DNA from: Paenibacillus xylanivorans
GTDB taxonomy: Bacteria > Bacillota > Bacilli > Paenibacillales > Paenibacillaceae
Length of the DNA: 64,000 nucleotides
Direction: 5' to 3'
NCBI RefSeq assembly: GCF_001280595.1
Contig: NZ_LITU01000034.1
Location: 1,606-65,605, forward strand
Shown here: positions 1 to 8,490 of the stretch, piece by piece
Numbering within the stretch: the stretch's first letter is position 1
How the letters are laid out: each line of letters begins with the position of its first letter
Position numbers and translations under genes: made by a program
The notes under the pieces: generated by a model
Database searches by the model: none
Told to the model about the DNA's origin: nothing
What the model saw: only the letters and a program-made list of their open reading frames with translations

Positions 1-1
1 C

Positions 2-631
2 GGCGTAGTAGTACCGACAGTGAACGAATCTTCATACACGCACAGCAGCTTGCTCCCAGGTACAACGCATAAATATCGCGTACGCGCTTTGACTGACACC
101 AATACGAGTGCGTGGACAGCCATTTTAACGCAAAGCACAATCCCAGCTTTCGTTACAGGATTGACTGTTAACTCGGTAACAAATGCAGCAATAGCCTTGA
201 AATGGAACGCAGTGACTGGAGCAACTGGTTACGATCTGGAGATTGATGGCGTCGTAGTGTCCACAACTGCGACTGCTTACACAAAGAATGGTCTCGCAGC
301 AAACACAGATCACACCTTCCGCATCCGCTCGAAGAATGCTGCAGGAGTAGGAATATGGAGTGATCTAATTAAGGGAACAACACAATTGAGCACCCCCGTA
401 TTGAAAGGAACTTCAGACAGGACAGGAATTTTATTAACATGGGATTCAGTCAGTGGTGCCTCTTCATATGAAGTTGAAGCAGATGGTCAAATCGTAGCGA
501 CTATAAATGATACAACCTTTATTCATTCTGATTTGCTTCCATCAAGCCTTCATAAATATCGCATTCGTGCACTGAATGATCAAAATATAAGTGCATGGAC
601 TTCCATATTAAGCATCAAAACATTGAATTAA
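2..631 (+). CDS. Fibronectin type III repeat protein, C-terminal part (partial)
   Basis: The frame is open from the first base of the window, so this is the 3' end of a longer gene; the GTG at 20 is only an internal valine. About 210 residues are visible and consist of roughly 90-residue modules with alternating strands and the recurring patterns 'YRIRALND', 'AWTSIL' and 'LTWDSVSGASSYEVEADG', typical of fibronectin type III domains. Such tandem modules usually occur in secreted enzymes or surface proteins, where they act as spacers or carbohydrate/protein contact modules. The N-terminal part that would define the function lies outside the window. It ends just before a strong terminator, so it is not part of the flagellar operon that follows. 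Confidence 0.85.
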   Translation, partial: GVVVPTVNESSYTHSSLLPGTTHKYRVRALTDTNTSAWTAILTQSTIPAFVTGLTVNSVTNAAIALKWNAVTGATGYDLEIDGVVVSTTATAYTKNGLAANTDHTFRIRSKNAAGVGIWSDLIKGTTQLSTPVLKGTSDRTGILLTWDSVSGASSYEVEADGQIVATINDTTFIHSDLLPSSLHKYRIRALNDQNISAWTSILSIKTLN

Positions 632-642
632 GGATGTAGATC

Positions 643-686
643 AGGGGTATAGGTTGCGCATACATGCACCCTATACCCCTTTTTTA
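643..686 (+). terminator. Rho-independent terminator after the FN3 gene
   Basis: An 11-bp stem (AGGGGTATAGG at 643-653 pairing with CCTATACCCCT at 670-680) is followed by a T run. It separates the FN3 protein gene from the flagellar cluster. Confidence 0.9.
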
Positions 687-780
687 TTCGCGAAGAGGCT
701 ATGGACTTAAAGTGAGAAAATAAGGTAATGTATAGTTATTATCCATTCGGAATAGGAAGTTTGAGAGGGGCGTTTTAGCG

Positions 781-1188
781 ATGAATCTGGGTAATTGTCC
801 GCGTTGTGGCAAATTATATGCGTTGAATTTTCGGGATGTGTGCTCGAACTGTATCAAGGAAATTGAACTGGAATACCAGACTTGTGTGGAATATCTACGC
901 GAAAACAAGGGCACTAACATACAGGAACTATCTGATGCAACAGAAGTTTCAATTAAAAATATTACTAAGTTCATTCGTGAGGGACGGATTTCCATCGAAA
1001 ACGCCCCAAATATGATGTATCCTTGTGAAGTGTGCGGAACCCTGATTCGTGAAGGCCATATGTGCGACTCTTGCCGGAATCGTTTGACGAAAGATTTGGC
1101 TGGAGCGGCTCGAGAAGTAGGTCAGAAGGATAACGGCAGCATAGGCGGACGAACCTATAATGCTGTCGACAAACTACGGGATCTATAG
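781..1188 (+). CDS. yvyF: Flagellar operon protein YvyF (TIGR03826-like)
   Basis: A 135-residue protein with two cysteine pair groups at its ends (CPRCGKLYALNFRDVCSNC near residues 4-22 and CEVCGTL...CDSC near 81-99), suggesting a zinc-stabilised fold. The centre resembles a short helix-turn-helix (ELSDATEVSIKNITKFIREGRI). It matches the YvyF family always found just before flgM in Bacilli; in B. subtilis it is linked to flagellar regulation but its molecular role is not settled. ATG start, the RBS being the GAGAGGGG stretch before it. It is followed by a 270-base gap with a hairpin before flgM. Confidence 0.85.
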   Translation: MNLGNCPRCGKLYALNFRDVCSNCIKEIELEYQTCVEYLRENKGTNIQELSDATEVSIKNITKFIREGRISIENAPNMMYPCEVCGTLIREGHMCDSCRNRLTKDLAGAAREVGQKDNGSIGGRTYNAVDKLRDL

Positions 1189-1237
1189 GAACGAGGGCTT
1201 AAATACAAGTTTTGCTATAACAAATGTTTTGGAACGT

Positions 1238-1273
1238 ACCGATAAACTTATTAAAGATTATCGGTTTTTTTTA
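1238..1273 (+). terminator. Terminator-like hairpin between yvyF and flgM
   Basis: ACCGATAA (1238-1245) pairs with TTATCGGT (1258-1265), followed by eight or more T residues. It should end or reduce transcription leaving yvyF. The left arm also resembles a SigD -10 element (see findings). The rest of the 1189-1458 gap shows only a weak TATAAT (1416-1421) without a clear -35. Confidence 0.8.
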
Positions 1274-1458
1274 TTATCCTAATCGTTCGAGAACATAAAG
1301 ATAATGTAAGAAGAAACATTGATCGACGCATGTTCAAGGGAGACAGACCGCATTTCAGCAGTAGTTTTTCTTGCGATTATAGAATCCTTCAGCTGCGCTG
1401 AAAACGTATGAATTCTATAATCTAATAAAATCCTAAGGTGGAAGGAAGTGCAATTCGT

Positions 1459-1743
1459 ATGAAAATCAATGAACCGAGTAGAATTGGTGCAATCAATTCA
1501 TATCAGAGGAACGTTGAATCCAATCAGCAGGCTGATGCCAAAAAGAGCCGCCGTAAGGACGAGGTATCCATTTCTCCGGAGGCGATGAAGATGCTTGAGG
1601 AACAAGGTCGTACACAGGATGCAGGACGTATACAACGGATACAGGAACTGAAAGAACAGGTAAGTTCGGGAACTTACCAAGTGGACAGCAGCAAGCTTGC
1701 TGACAAGTTACTGCCGTACTTTAAGTCTTTTGATAAGGAATAG
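1459..1743 (+). CDS. flgM: Anti-sigma-D (sigma-28) factor FlgM
   Basis: A 94-residue protein beginning MKINEPSRIGAINSYQ with the typical FlgM C-terminal half (RRKDEVSISPEAMKMLEE, then a helix ending in KLLPYFKSF). FlgM binds SigD in the cytoplasm and holds it inactive until the hook-basal body is complete, and is then removed or exported. The ATG at 1459 was chosen over the GTG at 1438 because AAGGAAGTG lies at proper distance in front of it. It is the first of a closely spaced run flgM-flgN-flgK-flgL-yviE. Confidence 0.93.
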   Translation: MKINEPSRIGAINSYQRNVESNQQADAKKSRRKDEVSISPEAMKMLEEQGRTQDAGRIQRIQELKEQVSSGTYQVDSSKLADKLLPYFKSFDKE

Positions 1744-1754
1744 GTGATCACGTA

Positions 1755-2258
1755 ATGGCAGCACTGGACAAGTTAATTGCAGTTTTGCAGCAAACGGAAC
1801 AAAGTCACCGCGAGATGCTGGCACTCAGCGAGATCAAGAGACAGGTCATTGTCAAAAACGATGTGGATCAACTCATTGCTTTAATGAATAAGGAATCCAA
1901 GTTTATGAAACAGCAGGAGCCACTTGAGAGCGAACGATTGAGTGCAGTTCATGAACTGCTTCAGGAGCGGGGCATTAAGTCGATGCTTAACCTGAATATC
2001 ACAGAGATCTCCAAGTTGATATTTGATCCGGCTGATAAACAGCGATTGCTGGAAGTCCAGAAGAAGCTAGCGGGAACATTGCAGGAATTGAAAGAAATTA
2101 ATCAATTGAATCAAAAACTGATCGAGCAATCATTGATGTTTATTGATCTCTCAATGGACATATTTGCTTCTCGGCCGGAACAGGATGCCACATATCAGCA
2201 TCCTGCTGATAAGAACGGTAATCCAGGGCGAATCGGTCTCTTTGATACACGTGCCTGA
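1755..2258 (+). CDS. flgN: Flagellar export chaperone FlgN
   Basis: A 167-residue, largely helical protein (ALDKLIAVLQQTEQSHREML at the N-terminus) matching the FlgN/YvyG family. FlgN binds the C-termini of the hook-filament junction proteins FlgK and FlgL in the cytoplasm and delivers them to the flagellar type III export apparatus. The two genes for its clients follow directly. AGGTGAT precedes the ATG. The gap to flgM is 11 bases, indicating one transcript. Confidence 0.9.
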   Translation: MAALDKLIAVLQQTEQSHREMLALSEIKRQVIVKNDVDQLIALMNKESKFMKQQEPLESERLSAVHELLQERGIKSMLNLNITEISKLIFDPADKQRLLEVQKKLAGTLQELKEINQLNQKLIEQSLMFIDLSMDIFASRPEQDATYQHPADKNGNPGRIGLFDTRA

Positions 2259-2277
2259 TTAATTAGGGGGAAACAAG

Positions 2278-3834
2278 GTGACATCTACTTTTCATTCAAT
2301 CGAAACAGCTAAACGAAGCTTGTTTACACAGACGACAGCGCTTAGCACAACAGGACATAACGTGGCCAATGCCAACACCGAAGGGTACTCTCGGCAAAAG
2401 GTAAACATGCAGGCGTCCATTCCTATGGAGCCGTTTGCATTTTTACACAGTACAACACCAGGACAACTCGGAACAGGGGTGGAGTTCGACTCCATTACCC
2501 GTGTGCGTGAGAAATTCCTGGACGACCAGTATCGCAATGAAAACACCAACTTCGGGAGTTGGTCCATTCAACGAGACACGCTTGAGAAACTCGAAGCCAT
2601 TGTGAATGAACCATCCGACACCGGATTTCGGACTGTGATGGATAACTTCTATAAATCTTGGTCCGATCTGAGCAAAAATCCGGAGGATGTTACTGCTCGT
2701 CGAATCGTTAAAGAGACAACGCTGGCTCTGACAGATGCGATGAATCAGATTAGCCGCCAACTGGACAATCTTAGTCAGGATTTGGACAACAATATCGAAG
2801 TGAAAGCTAATGAAATTCAAGGCTATCTTGGTAATATCGCTAACCTTAACAGCGCTATTGTTAAGGTCGAATCGCTCGGCGATAATGCCAACGACTTGCG
2901 TGACCAACGAGACTTAATGGCAGACAAGTTGTCCAAGATTATGAACATTACAGTAACGGATTCTCCACAAGGCTACCAGGTCCAGATGAATGGACAGGCG
3001 TTGGTTACAGGTGGAACTGTGCAAGCAACAGTTGATTCTGCTTTTCTAAATACGGCTTACACTGCGGGCGATCTTACCAATGGCGAAGTCCACGGTATGA
3101 TTAAGTCCAGAGACACCTTGGTGAGTGATTATCAGAAACAGATGAATGAACTTGCCAACACGCTTGCGAATGGTGATATCGAAATTAAGATCCCAGCGGG
3201 CTCTGTCTTGCCGGATAACACCGTCCTGGATGGTGTTACATACACGGGTGCATCTCGTACACTAACTGCGGATCTGAAGGTAACGGTTAAAGGTTTGAAC
3301 GGTCTTCATCAGCTTGGATACAGCATGGACGGAACCAATTCACCAGGAGTACCATTCTTTACAGCAGCTGGTGGTGGAACCACGATTACAGCTGGGAATA
3401 TCTCATTGAACGCCGAAATTCTGGCTGATCCCAATAAGATTGCAACTTCTCTGCGTACAGTTACTGATGCTTCTGGAGCAGAGACTGTGGTTAAAGGGAA
3501 TAACACCCTAGCACTTTTACTTGCTAATCTGAAGGATACTCCTATGAAATCCTCGGATGGATTGCGTAATGCAACCATTGGTGCACAATTCAGTGCAATC
3601 GTAGGTCAACTGGGGGTTCAGTCTCAAGAAGCTGCACGTCAGACGTCTAACTCTGAGTTTCTTGTGGAGCAAGTAGACACGCGTCGTCAATCGGTAAGTG
3701 GTGTATCGTTGGATGAAGAGATGTCAAATATGATCAAGTTCCAGCATGCATATAACGCATCTGCTCGATTTATGACCACATATGATGAATTACTTGATAA
3801 GTTGATTAATTCTACTGGGACAGTAGGTAGATAA
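2278..3834 (+). CDS. flgK: Flagellar hook-associated protein 1 FlgK
   Basis: A 518-residue protein with the N-terminal signature of rod/hook family proteins (TAKRSLFTQTTALSTTGHNVANANTEGYSRQKV) and the matching C-terminal helix (SGVSLDEEMSNMIKFQHAYNASARFMTTYDELLDKLI). The two ends form the D0/D1 coiled-coil core; the middle (about residues 250-400) is the variable surface domain. FlgK is the first hook-filament junction protein. It starts with GTG behind AGGGGGAAACAAG. Confidence 0.96.
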   Translation: MTSTFHSIETAKRSLFTQTTALSTTGHNVANANTEGYSRQKVNMQASIPMEPFAFLHSTTPGQLGTGVEFDSITRVREKFLDDQYRNENTNFGSWSIQRDTLEKLEAIVNEPSDTGFRTVMDNFYKSWSDLSKNPEDVTARRIVKETTLALTDAMNQISRQLDNLSQDLDNNIEVKANEIQGYLGNIANLNSAIVKVESLGDNANDLRDQRDLMADKLSKIMNITVTDSPQGYQVQMNGQALVTGGTVQATVDSAFLNTAYTAGDLTNGEVHGMIKSRDTLVSDYQKQMNELANTLANGDIEIKIPAGSVLPDNTVLDGVTYTGASRTLTADLKVTVKGLNGLHQLGYSMDGTNSPGVPFFTAAGGGTTITAGNISLNAEILADPNKIATSLRTVTDASGAETVVKGNNTLALLLANLKDTPMKSSDGLRNATIGAQFSAIVGQLGVQSQEAARQTSNSEFLVEQVDTRRQSVSGVSLDEEMSNMIKFQHAYNASARFMTTYDELLDKLINSTGTVGR

Positions 3835-3858
3835 TAGAAAGGGGTGACTTAACAGACC

Positions 3859-4779
3859 ATGAGAATAACCAATAATATGCTCAGTTCACAGTTGCTTTTG
3901 AACCTGAACCGGAATGCCCAACAGATGAATAACACTCAGACCCAACTAGCGACAGGTCGTAAAATTAACAAGCCTTCTGACGATCCGGTAGGGATAACAT
4001 ACTCCCTTCGTTATCGGGCAGAGTTGTCATCCAATGAGCAATATCAGAAAAATGTGGATACTGCTATATCCTGGCTTGAATTTAACGACACCGTCATGAA
4101 CCAAGCTGGGGAAGTCGTTCAGCGTCTACGTGAATTGACGGTGAAGGGTTCAACAGGAACTAACCCTCAGTCAGCACTCGATAGTATTAATGAAGAAGTG
4201 AAACAGCTCAAGGAGCAGCTGATTGATATTTCTAACAGTAAGCTGAACGGTAAATATATCTTCAATGGTGAAACCTATGATGTGAAGCCATATGATTTTC
4301 CTGCCAATCCAGATGGATCTTTCGATACATCTAATGCTGCCTCCGTTTTAACGGACAAAGGTAAAATCAATTTTATTGTTGGTGAAAGCGTACAACTGCC
4401 TATTAACGTCAATGGCAATGAGGTATTTGGCACTGAAACGGAAGAGGATAATTTGTTCGTAACAGTTAACAACATTATGAAGGCTTTAACAGACGGGAAC
4501 ACTGAAGAATTATCGAAGCAATTGGATAACATAGATAGCCGTATGGACAAAATGCTGGCGATCCGTTCCGAACTTGGTGCCAAAACGAATCGTGTTGATC
4601 TAATGATGGGGCGTCTCGATGATCTCAATATCAATTTGACAGATTTGCAAGCCAAAGTTGAGGATGCAGACTATGCTGAACTGGCGATGAAATCCAAAAT
4701 ACAGGAAAATATCTATAACGCTTCCTTGTCTGCAGGTGCCAAAATCATTTCTCCATCTCTGGTAGACTTCCTGAGATAA
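3859..4779 (+). CDS. flgL: Flagellar hook-associated protein 3 FlgL
   Basis: A 306-residue flagellin-like protein: MRITNNMLSSQLLLNLNRN at the N-terminus, SGRKIN-type motif as LATGRKINKPSDDPVG, and a C-terminal helical segment. It forms the second junction layer between hook and filament. The RBS AAGGGGTGA is well placed before the ATG. Adjacent to flgK and to yviE, 16 bases apart from the latter. Confidence 0.95.
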   Translation: MRITNNMLSSQLLLNLNRNAQQMNNTQTQLATGRKINKPSDDPVGITYSLRYRAELSSNEQYQKNVDTAISWLEFNDTVMNQAGEVVQRLRELTVKGSTGTNPQSALDSINEEVKQLKEQLIDISNSKLNGKYIFNGETYDVKPYDFPANPDGSFDTSNAASVLTDKGKINFIVGESVQLPINVNGNEVFGTETEEDNLFVTVNNIMKALTDGNTEELSKQLDNIDSRMDKMLAIRSELGAKTNRVDLMMGRLDDLNINLTDLQAKVEDADYAELAMKSKIQENIYNASLSAGAKIISPSLVDFLR

Positions 4780-4795
4780 AGAGGAGGAGTAATTA

Positions 4796-5365
4796 GTGAA
4801 GACTCTTCCTGTCGTCCAGATTCGAACAACGCCATCTATTCTCAATATTGATGCTGATCCTGGTCAGTACTCTATTCGCCAGCCTAAGGCAGAAGTGCAG
4901 CTAAACACCAGACCTGCCAAGCTAACGGTAGAGAGTCATCCGATCACGCTTCATGTAGATCAGAGCAAGGCTTTCTCAGCATACAACGGCGGGAATATGA
5001 TTGATATGAACGCGCGAATATATTCGGGCATACAGCAACAGTTCTTGCAAAACATGGCTGAACGCGTTCAACAGGGAAATCAATTGGCAGCGATTCATAA
5101 GCCAGGTAATACGATTGCAAATATAGTAGGCATGAACTGGCAACCACAACCTTTCCCTGAAACGCGCACTCCGGCTTCTTTTGATAATGTTGATACACGT
5201 GTTGATACAAGGCCACCGGATATTAACTTTCAACCTGCCGTTTCTGAAATGAACGTCATCGTTAATAAACCGGAGATTGAGTATCAACGGGGTAAGCTTG
5301 ATATTTATGTGAAGCAATATGCATCAGTTCAATATACTCCACCTGACATAGATGTTGGGTTGTAA
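4796..5365 (+). CDS. yviE: YviE family protein (DUF6470)
   Basis: A 189-residue protein lacking a signal peptide or membrane segment, with mostly beta/extended sequence and repeated IRTTPSILNIDADPGQYSI / RPAKLTVESHPITLHVD-like strands at the N-terminus. It fits the YviE family found between flgL and fliW in Bacilli. Its function is unknown; the position suggests a flagellar or FliW/CsrA-related role. GTG start chosen because AGAGGAGGAG precedes it. It is the last gene before an intergenic terminator. Confidence 0.85.
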   Translation: MKTLPVVQIRTTPSILNIDADPGQYSIRQPKAEVQLNTRPAKLTVESHPITLHVDQSKAFSAYNGGNMIDMNARIYSGIQQQFLQNMAERVQQGNQLAAIHKPGNTIANIVGMNWQPQPFPETRTPASFDNVDTRVDTRPPDINFQPAVSEMNVIVNKPEIEYQRGKLDIYVKQYASVQYTPPDIDVGL

Positions 5366-5375
5366 GTTATAATGT

Positions 5376-5419
5376 AGAGCTATAGACGGTCTCGTATGCA
5401 GCCATCTATGGCTCTTTTC
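5376..5419 (+). terminator. Hairpin terminator between yviE and fliW
   Basis: AGAGCTATAGA (5376-5386) pairs with TCTATGGCTCT (5405-5415), one G-T pair included, followed by TTTTC. The short T run suggests partial termination or attenuation rather than a complete stop. Confidence 0.7.
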
Positions 5420-5450
5420 GTATAAATTCTTCGCCAAGGAGGCGTTTACC

Positions 5451-5897
5451 ATTCGGATTCAGACAAGCATGTGGGGAGAACTAGAAGTTAAAGAGGAAGA
5501 TATATATCGATTTTCTAAAGGATTGCCCGGATTTGAAGATGAGACGGAATATGCGTTAATTTCATGGGAGGAGACTCCGTTCAGTTATTTACAGTCGGTA
5601 CATGAACCGGGTCTATCTTTCTTGTTGGTTAGTCCATTTATGTTTGTACCCGACTATAGTTTTGAATTGGGTGAGGTGGATAAAGAAGAGCTTGGGATTG
5701 AAGAGCAGGTTTCGGTTTTCTCTATGGTGACAATTCATTCTGACACAAATAAATCCACCATGAACTTGTTGGCTCCCGTTGTACTTAATCCAGAGCAACG
5801 TCTGGGAAAACAAGTGGTACTCCATCATTCCAGCTATGAGACACGTCATCTCATCTGGGCAGAAGACGAAGCAAACTCAGTGAAGGGTGGCGTCTGA
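5451..5897 (+). CDS. fliW: Flagellar assembly factor FliW, CsrA antagonist
   Basis: FliW binds CsrA and relieves CsrA repression of flagellin translation; when flagellin accumulates in the cytoplasm it sequesters FliW. The protein shows the family block [13 protein letters not shown] and continues with [19 protein letters not shown]. The first ATG (5469) lies 26 bases from the only good RBS, AAGGAGG at 5436-5442. An ATT at 5451 sits 8 bases from that RBS and restores the N-terminus (M)[12 protein letters not shown], the same length as I recall for B. subtilis FliW. No NTG codon occurs at usable distance. ATT is therefore preferred here; with ATG the protein would be 142 residues. csrA follows after one base. 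Confidence 0.85.
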   Translation: MRIQTSMWGELEVKEEDIYRFSKGLPGFEDETEYALISWEETPFSYLQSVHEPGLSFLLVSPFMFVPDYSFELGEVDKEELGIEEQVSVFSMVTIHSDTNKSTMNLLAPVVLNPEQRLGKQVVLHHSSYETRHLIWAEDEANSVKGGV

Positions 5898-5898
5898 T

Positions 5899-6144
5899 AT
5901 GCTGGTATTATCACGAAAAAAAGGCGAATCCATCGTTATTCAAGATCATATTGAGGTAACGGTACTTGCTGTAGAAGGGGATACTGTGCGAATCGGTATT
6001 TCTGCTCCTAAGCATATTGATATCTTTCGCCAGGAGATTTACGCATCCATACAGGAGGCAAATCTTGAGTCTGCAACACCTCTCGCAGCCAATGTTGAAG
6101 CGTTTATGGAGCGACTAAGAAATAGTGGAATAAAAAAAGATTAA
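5899..6144 (+). CDS. csrA: Translational regulator CsrA
   Basis: An 81-residue CsrA beginning [14 protein letters not shown] and carrying the conserved VRIGI and I-x-A-P segments. CsrA dimers bind ANGGA motifs in mRNA leaders and block ribosome access; the flagellin gene immediately downstream has two such motifs in its leader. The ATG at 5899 starts one base after the fliW stop, so the two antagonists are translationally coupled. An in-frame GTG at 5887 lies inside fliW and would add four non-family residues. Confidence 0.95.
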   Translation: MLVLSRKKGESIVIQDHIEVTVLAVEGDTVRIGISAPKHIDIFRQEIYASIQEANLESATPLAANVEAFMERLRNSGIKKD

Positions 6145-6162
6145 AAAAATTCCAATTTGCTA

Positions 6163-6190
6163 TAAACAGTTGTTCACCTTCCGTCGATAT
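6163..6190 (+). promoter_or_regulatory. SigD promoter of hag
   Basis: TAAA at 6163-6166 and GTCGATAT at 6183-6190, separated by 16 bases, match the SigD consensus (TAAA, 14-16 bases, GCCGATAT) with one mismatch. The flaG promoter downstream has the same spacing. Confidence 0.85.
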
Positions 6191-6202
6191 ATAATTTAGA
6201 CG

Positions 6203-6280
6203 CTGCTTCGGCAGGGCGGCCGACCTTAATGTCGCGGCGTTTACCACATGGATGTGGAACTAATTTATTTTCAGGGAGGA
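6203..6280 (+). promoter_or_regulatory. Flagellin leader with two CsrA-binding motifs
   Basis: The leader has a CTGC-TTCG-GCAG hairpin (6203-6214). Further down a hairpin CCACA-TGGA-TGTGG (6244-6257) presents ATGGA, the CsrA ANGGA motif, in its loop. A second motif, AGGGA (6273-6277), overlaps the flagellin ribosome-binding site (GGGAGG, 6274-6279). This two-site layout (one hairpin site, one RBS site) is the arrangement known for B. subtilis hag, so CsrA repression of flagellin translation is expected here. Confidence 0.8.
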
Positions 6281-6289
6281 AATACTCTA

Positions 6290-7951
6290 ATGATTATCAA
6301 CCATAATATCGCGGCATTGAACACACACCGTCAACTGTCTGCAAACACTGCTAACACTAACAAAAATATCGAAAAATTGTCTTCCGGTCTTCGCATCAAC
6401 CGTGCTGGTGACGATGCTGCAGGTCTGGCAATTTCCGAAAAAATGCGCGGCCAAATCCGCGGTTTGGATCAAGCTTCCCGTAACGCTCAAGATGGTATCT
6501 CTTTGATCCAAACAGCTGAGGGTGCTTTGAACGAAACTCACTCCATCCTGCAACGTCAACGCGAGATTGCTAACCAATCCGCTAACGGAACAAACACGGA
6601 TTCCGATCGTCAAGCTCTGCAAGACGAAATGAACCAATTGACTTCCGAAATCAACCGTATCGGTAACACTACAGAGTTCAATACTCAAAAATTGTTGCAA
6701 GGTGATGGAAAAACTAACCTTACAGGTACTGGCGTTGCTAAAGACGGATTTGTAAGTGGTGGTTCGACTACTCATACACAAGCAAGCCAAACCCTTGATG
6801 CTCCTGCTGCTGTTGGCGCAATTGGTGAAGAATTGACAGTTACTATCAATGGTCAAGATCTGTCTGCTAAGTTGACTACATTGCCTGCTGATGAAGCTGC
6901 AACTGGAGCTCAATATGCTGCTGAATTACAAAAAGCTATTGATGCAAATGATACGTTGAAAGGTAGCTTTACAGCAACAGCTGATGCAGCTGGTAAAGTT
7001 ACTATCTCTGCAGTTAAACAAGAAGATGGCGGTCAATTTGATGGATCCAAGGGTAATATGACCGTTGCGAAAATAAATGGTACAGATGCAGCAGGTGGTG
7101 CAGTTTCGGTTGGTACTACAACTTATACCGCTGCAAAAGGTACACTTGACTTCTCGAGCATAACTTCTCCGGCAGCAGCAGAGAAATTGCTTGGTACTGG
7201 TGTGACTATTAATGGTCAACAGGTTGAGTTCTACGATGCAACAAAAGGTGAGTACAAAGGAAGCGCACTAGGAGTTAATATTAGTGCCTTGACTAAGGCT
7301 GGTGCTACTGTAGGTGCTGGTGATGTTGCTCAAGCAATTGTTGACACTCTTGCTACTAAAATTGAAGGTGTAACACTTTCCGTAGGTACAGGTGCTGATG
7401 CAAATAAATTGGTGATCACATCTAATGCTAAAGGTGAAGCTGGTAACGGAATCACTTTGAAAGATGGCGGAGTTCAGAAGAACTTTGAAACTTCTTTCCA
7501 AATTGGTGCTAACACTGGTCAATCCATGAGCCTTTCTATCGGCGACATGCGTTCTTCCGCTCTGGGTATCACTGGTAAAGCTGGTGATGCTGGTTTCACT
7601 AAAGAAAACACTGTAACTGATGGAACTAACGATGTTAAAGGCGAAGCTGCTCTGAACATCTCCACTAAAGAAGGTGCAGCTGCTGCAATCGCAGTTCTGG
7701 ATAAAGCAACTGCAACTGTATCCAGCGAGCGTTCTAAACTGGGTGCTGTTCAAAACCGTCTGGAGCACACAATCAACAACTTGGGAACAGCTTCTGAGAA
7801 CCTGACAGCTGCTGAATCACGTATCCGTGACGTTGATATGGCGAAAGAAATGATGGAACAAACGAAAAACAACATCTTGGCTCAAGCAGCTCAAGCAATG
7901 TTGGCGCAAGCAAACCAACAGCCGCAAGGCGTTCTGCAATTGCTTCGTTAA
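6290..7951 (+). CDS. hag: Flagellin
   Basis: A 553-residue flagellin. The N-terminal D0/D1 region ([45 protein letters not shown]) and the C-terminal D1/D0 region ([34 protein letters not shown] ... GVLQLLR, quoted in part) are highly conserved. Between about residues 150 and 410 is a large Ala/Gly/Thr-rich insert forming surface domains, making it about twice the size of the short B. subtilis Hag. The ATG at 6290 follows TCAGGGAGGAAAT; the upstream in-frame ATG at 6248 lies inside the CsrA hairpin and is not a start. Transcribed from its own SigD promoter and closed by a strong terminator. Confidence 0.96.
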   Translation: MIINHNIAALNTHRQLSANTANTNKNIEKLSSGLRINRAGDDAAGLAISEKMRGQIRGLDQASRNAQDGISLIQTAEGALNETHSILQRQREIANQSANGTNTDSDRQALQDEMNQLTSEINRIGNTTEFNTQKLLQGDGKTNLTGTGVAKDGFVSGGSTTHTQASQTLDAPAAVGAIGEELTVTINGQDLSAKLTTLPADEAATGAQYAAELQKAIDANDTLKGSFTATADAAGKVTISAVKQEDGGQFDGSKGNMTVAKINGTDAAGGAVSVGTTTYTAAKGTLDFSSITSPAAAEKLLGTGVTINGQQVEFYDATKGEYKGSALGVNISALTKAGATVGAGDVAQAIVDTLATKIEGVTLSVGTGADANKLVITSNAKGEAGNGITLKDGGVQKNFETSFQIGANTGQSMSLSIGDMRSSALGITGKAGDAGFTKENTVTDGTNDVKGEAALNISTKEGAAAAIAVLDKATATVSSERSKLGAVQNRLEHTINNLGTASENLTAAESRIRDVDMAKEMMEQTKNNILAQAAQAMLAQANQQPQGVLQLLR

Positions 7952-7971
7952 TTTTATCAGGCTCTACACTA

Positions 7972-8001
7972 AACCTTGGATCTTTGATCCAAGGTTTTTT
8001 T
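7972..8001 (+). terminator. Terminator of hag
   Basis: AACCTTGGATC (7972-7982), loop TTT, GATCCAAGGTT (7986-7996), then a T run. Perfect 11-bp stem. Confidence 0.95.
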
Positions 8002-8021
8002 GTTGGATTTTACATATTTCC

Positions 8022-8049
8022 TAAAGCTGGGGACTTGCTTGACCGATAT
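8022..8049 (+). promoter_or_regulatory. SigD promoter of the flaG-fliD-fliS-fliT operon
   Basis: TAAA at 8022-8025 and ACCGATAT at 8042-8049 with a 16-base spacer match the SigD consensus with one mismatch. It lies directly after the hag terminator and 38 bases before the flaG start. Confidence 0.85.
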
Positions 8050-8086
8050 ATATTATAAATGCGAACATGTTGGAGGTCGTTTAAGG

Positions 8087-8473
8087 GTGAACATTCAATT
8101 TTCTTTATCTGCTGCCTCATCCGTAAGTAGTGCTGGGCTTGAGGTACAGAACCCGGCAAGCGCTTCACAAGCGGGACAAGAAACAACTAACATCAAGACA
8201 GCTAAGGAAGCTTATAACAAGGAAAAACAAGGTATACACTTATCGATCGGGGAAGAGCAGTTGATTCGTAATATCGATCGTGCAGTCAAGGCTCTACAAG
8301 GGCCCGAGACTACGCTGGACATCAGCATTCATGAGAAGACACATGAGATTATGGTCAAAGTTCTAAACAAGGATACAGGAGAATTAATCCGTGAGGTTCC
8401 TCCAGAGAAAACGCTGGATCTGGTAGCCAAGATGATGGAAATTGCAGGGATATTGGTTGACGAAAAAATATAA
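8087..8473 (+). CDS. flaG: Flagellar protein FlaG
   Basis: A 128-residue protein with the FlaG domain in its C-terminal two thirds: EEQLIRNIDRAVKALQGPETTLDISIHEKT, then VKVLNKDTGELIREVPPEK, quoted in part. FlaG proteins influence filament length; the biochemical role is unknown. The GTG at 8087 is used because TTGGAGGT is 9 bases upstream; the open frame reaches back to 8000 but lacks a start with RBS. First gene of an operon with fliD, fliS and fliT. Confidence 0.9.
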   Translation: MNIQFSLSAASSVSSAGLEVQNPASASQAGQETTNIKTAKEAYNKEKQGIHLSIGEEQLIRNIDRAVKALQGPETTLDISIHEKTHEIMVKVLNKDTGELIREVPPEKTLDLVAKMMEIAGILVDEKI

Positions 8474-8490
8474 TTGGTGGAGGTGCTGTT

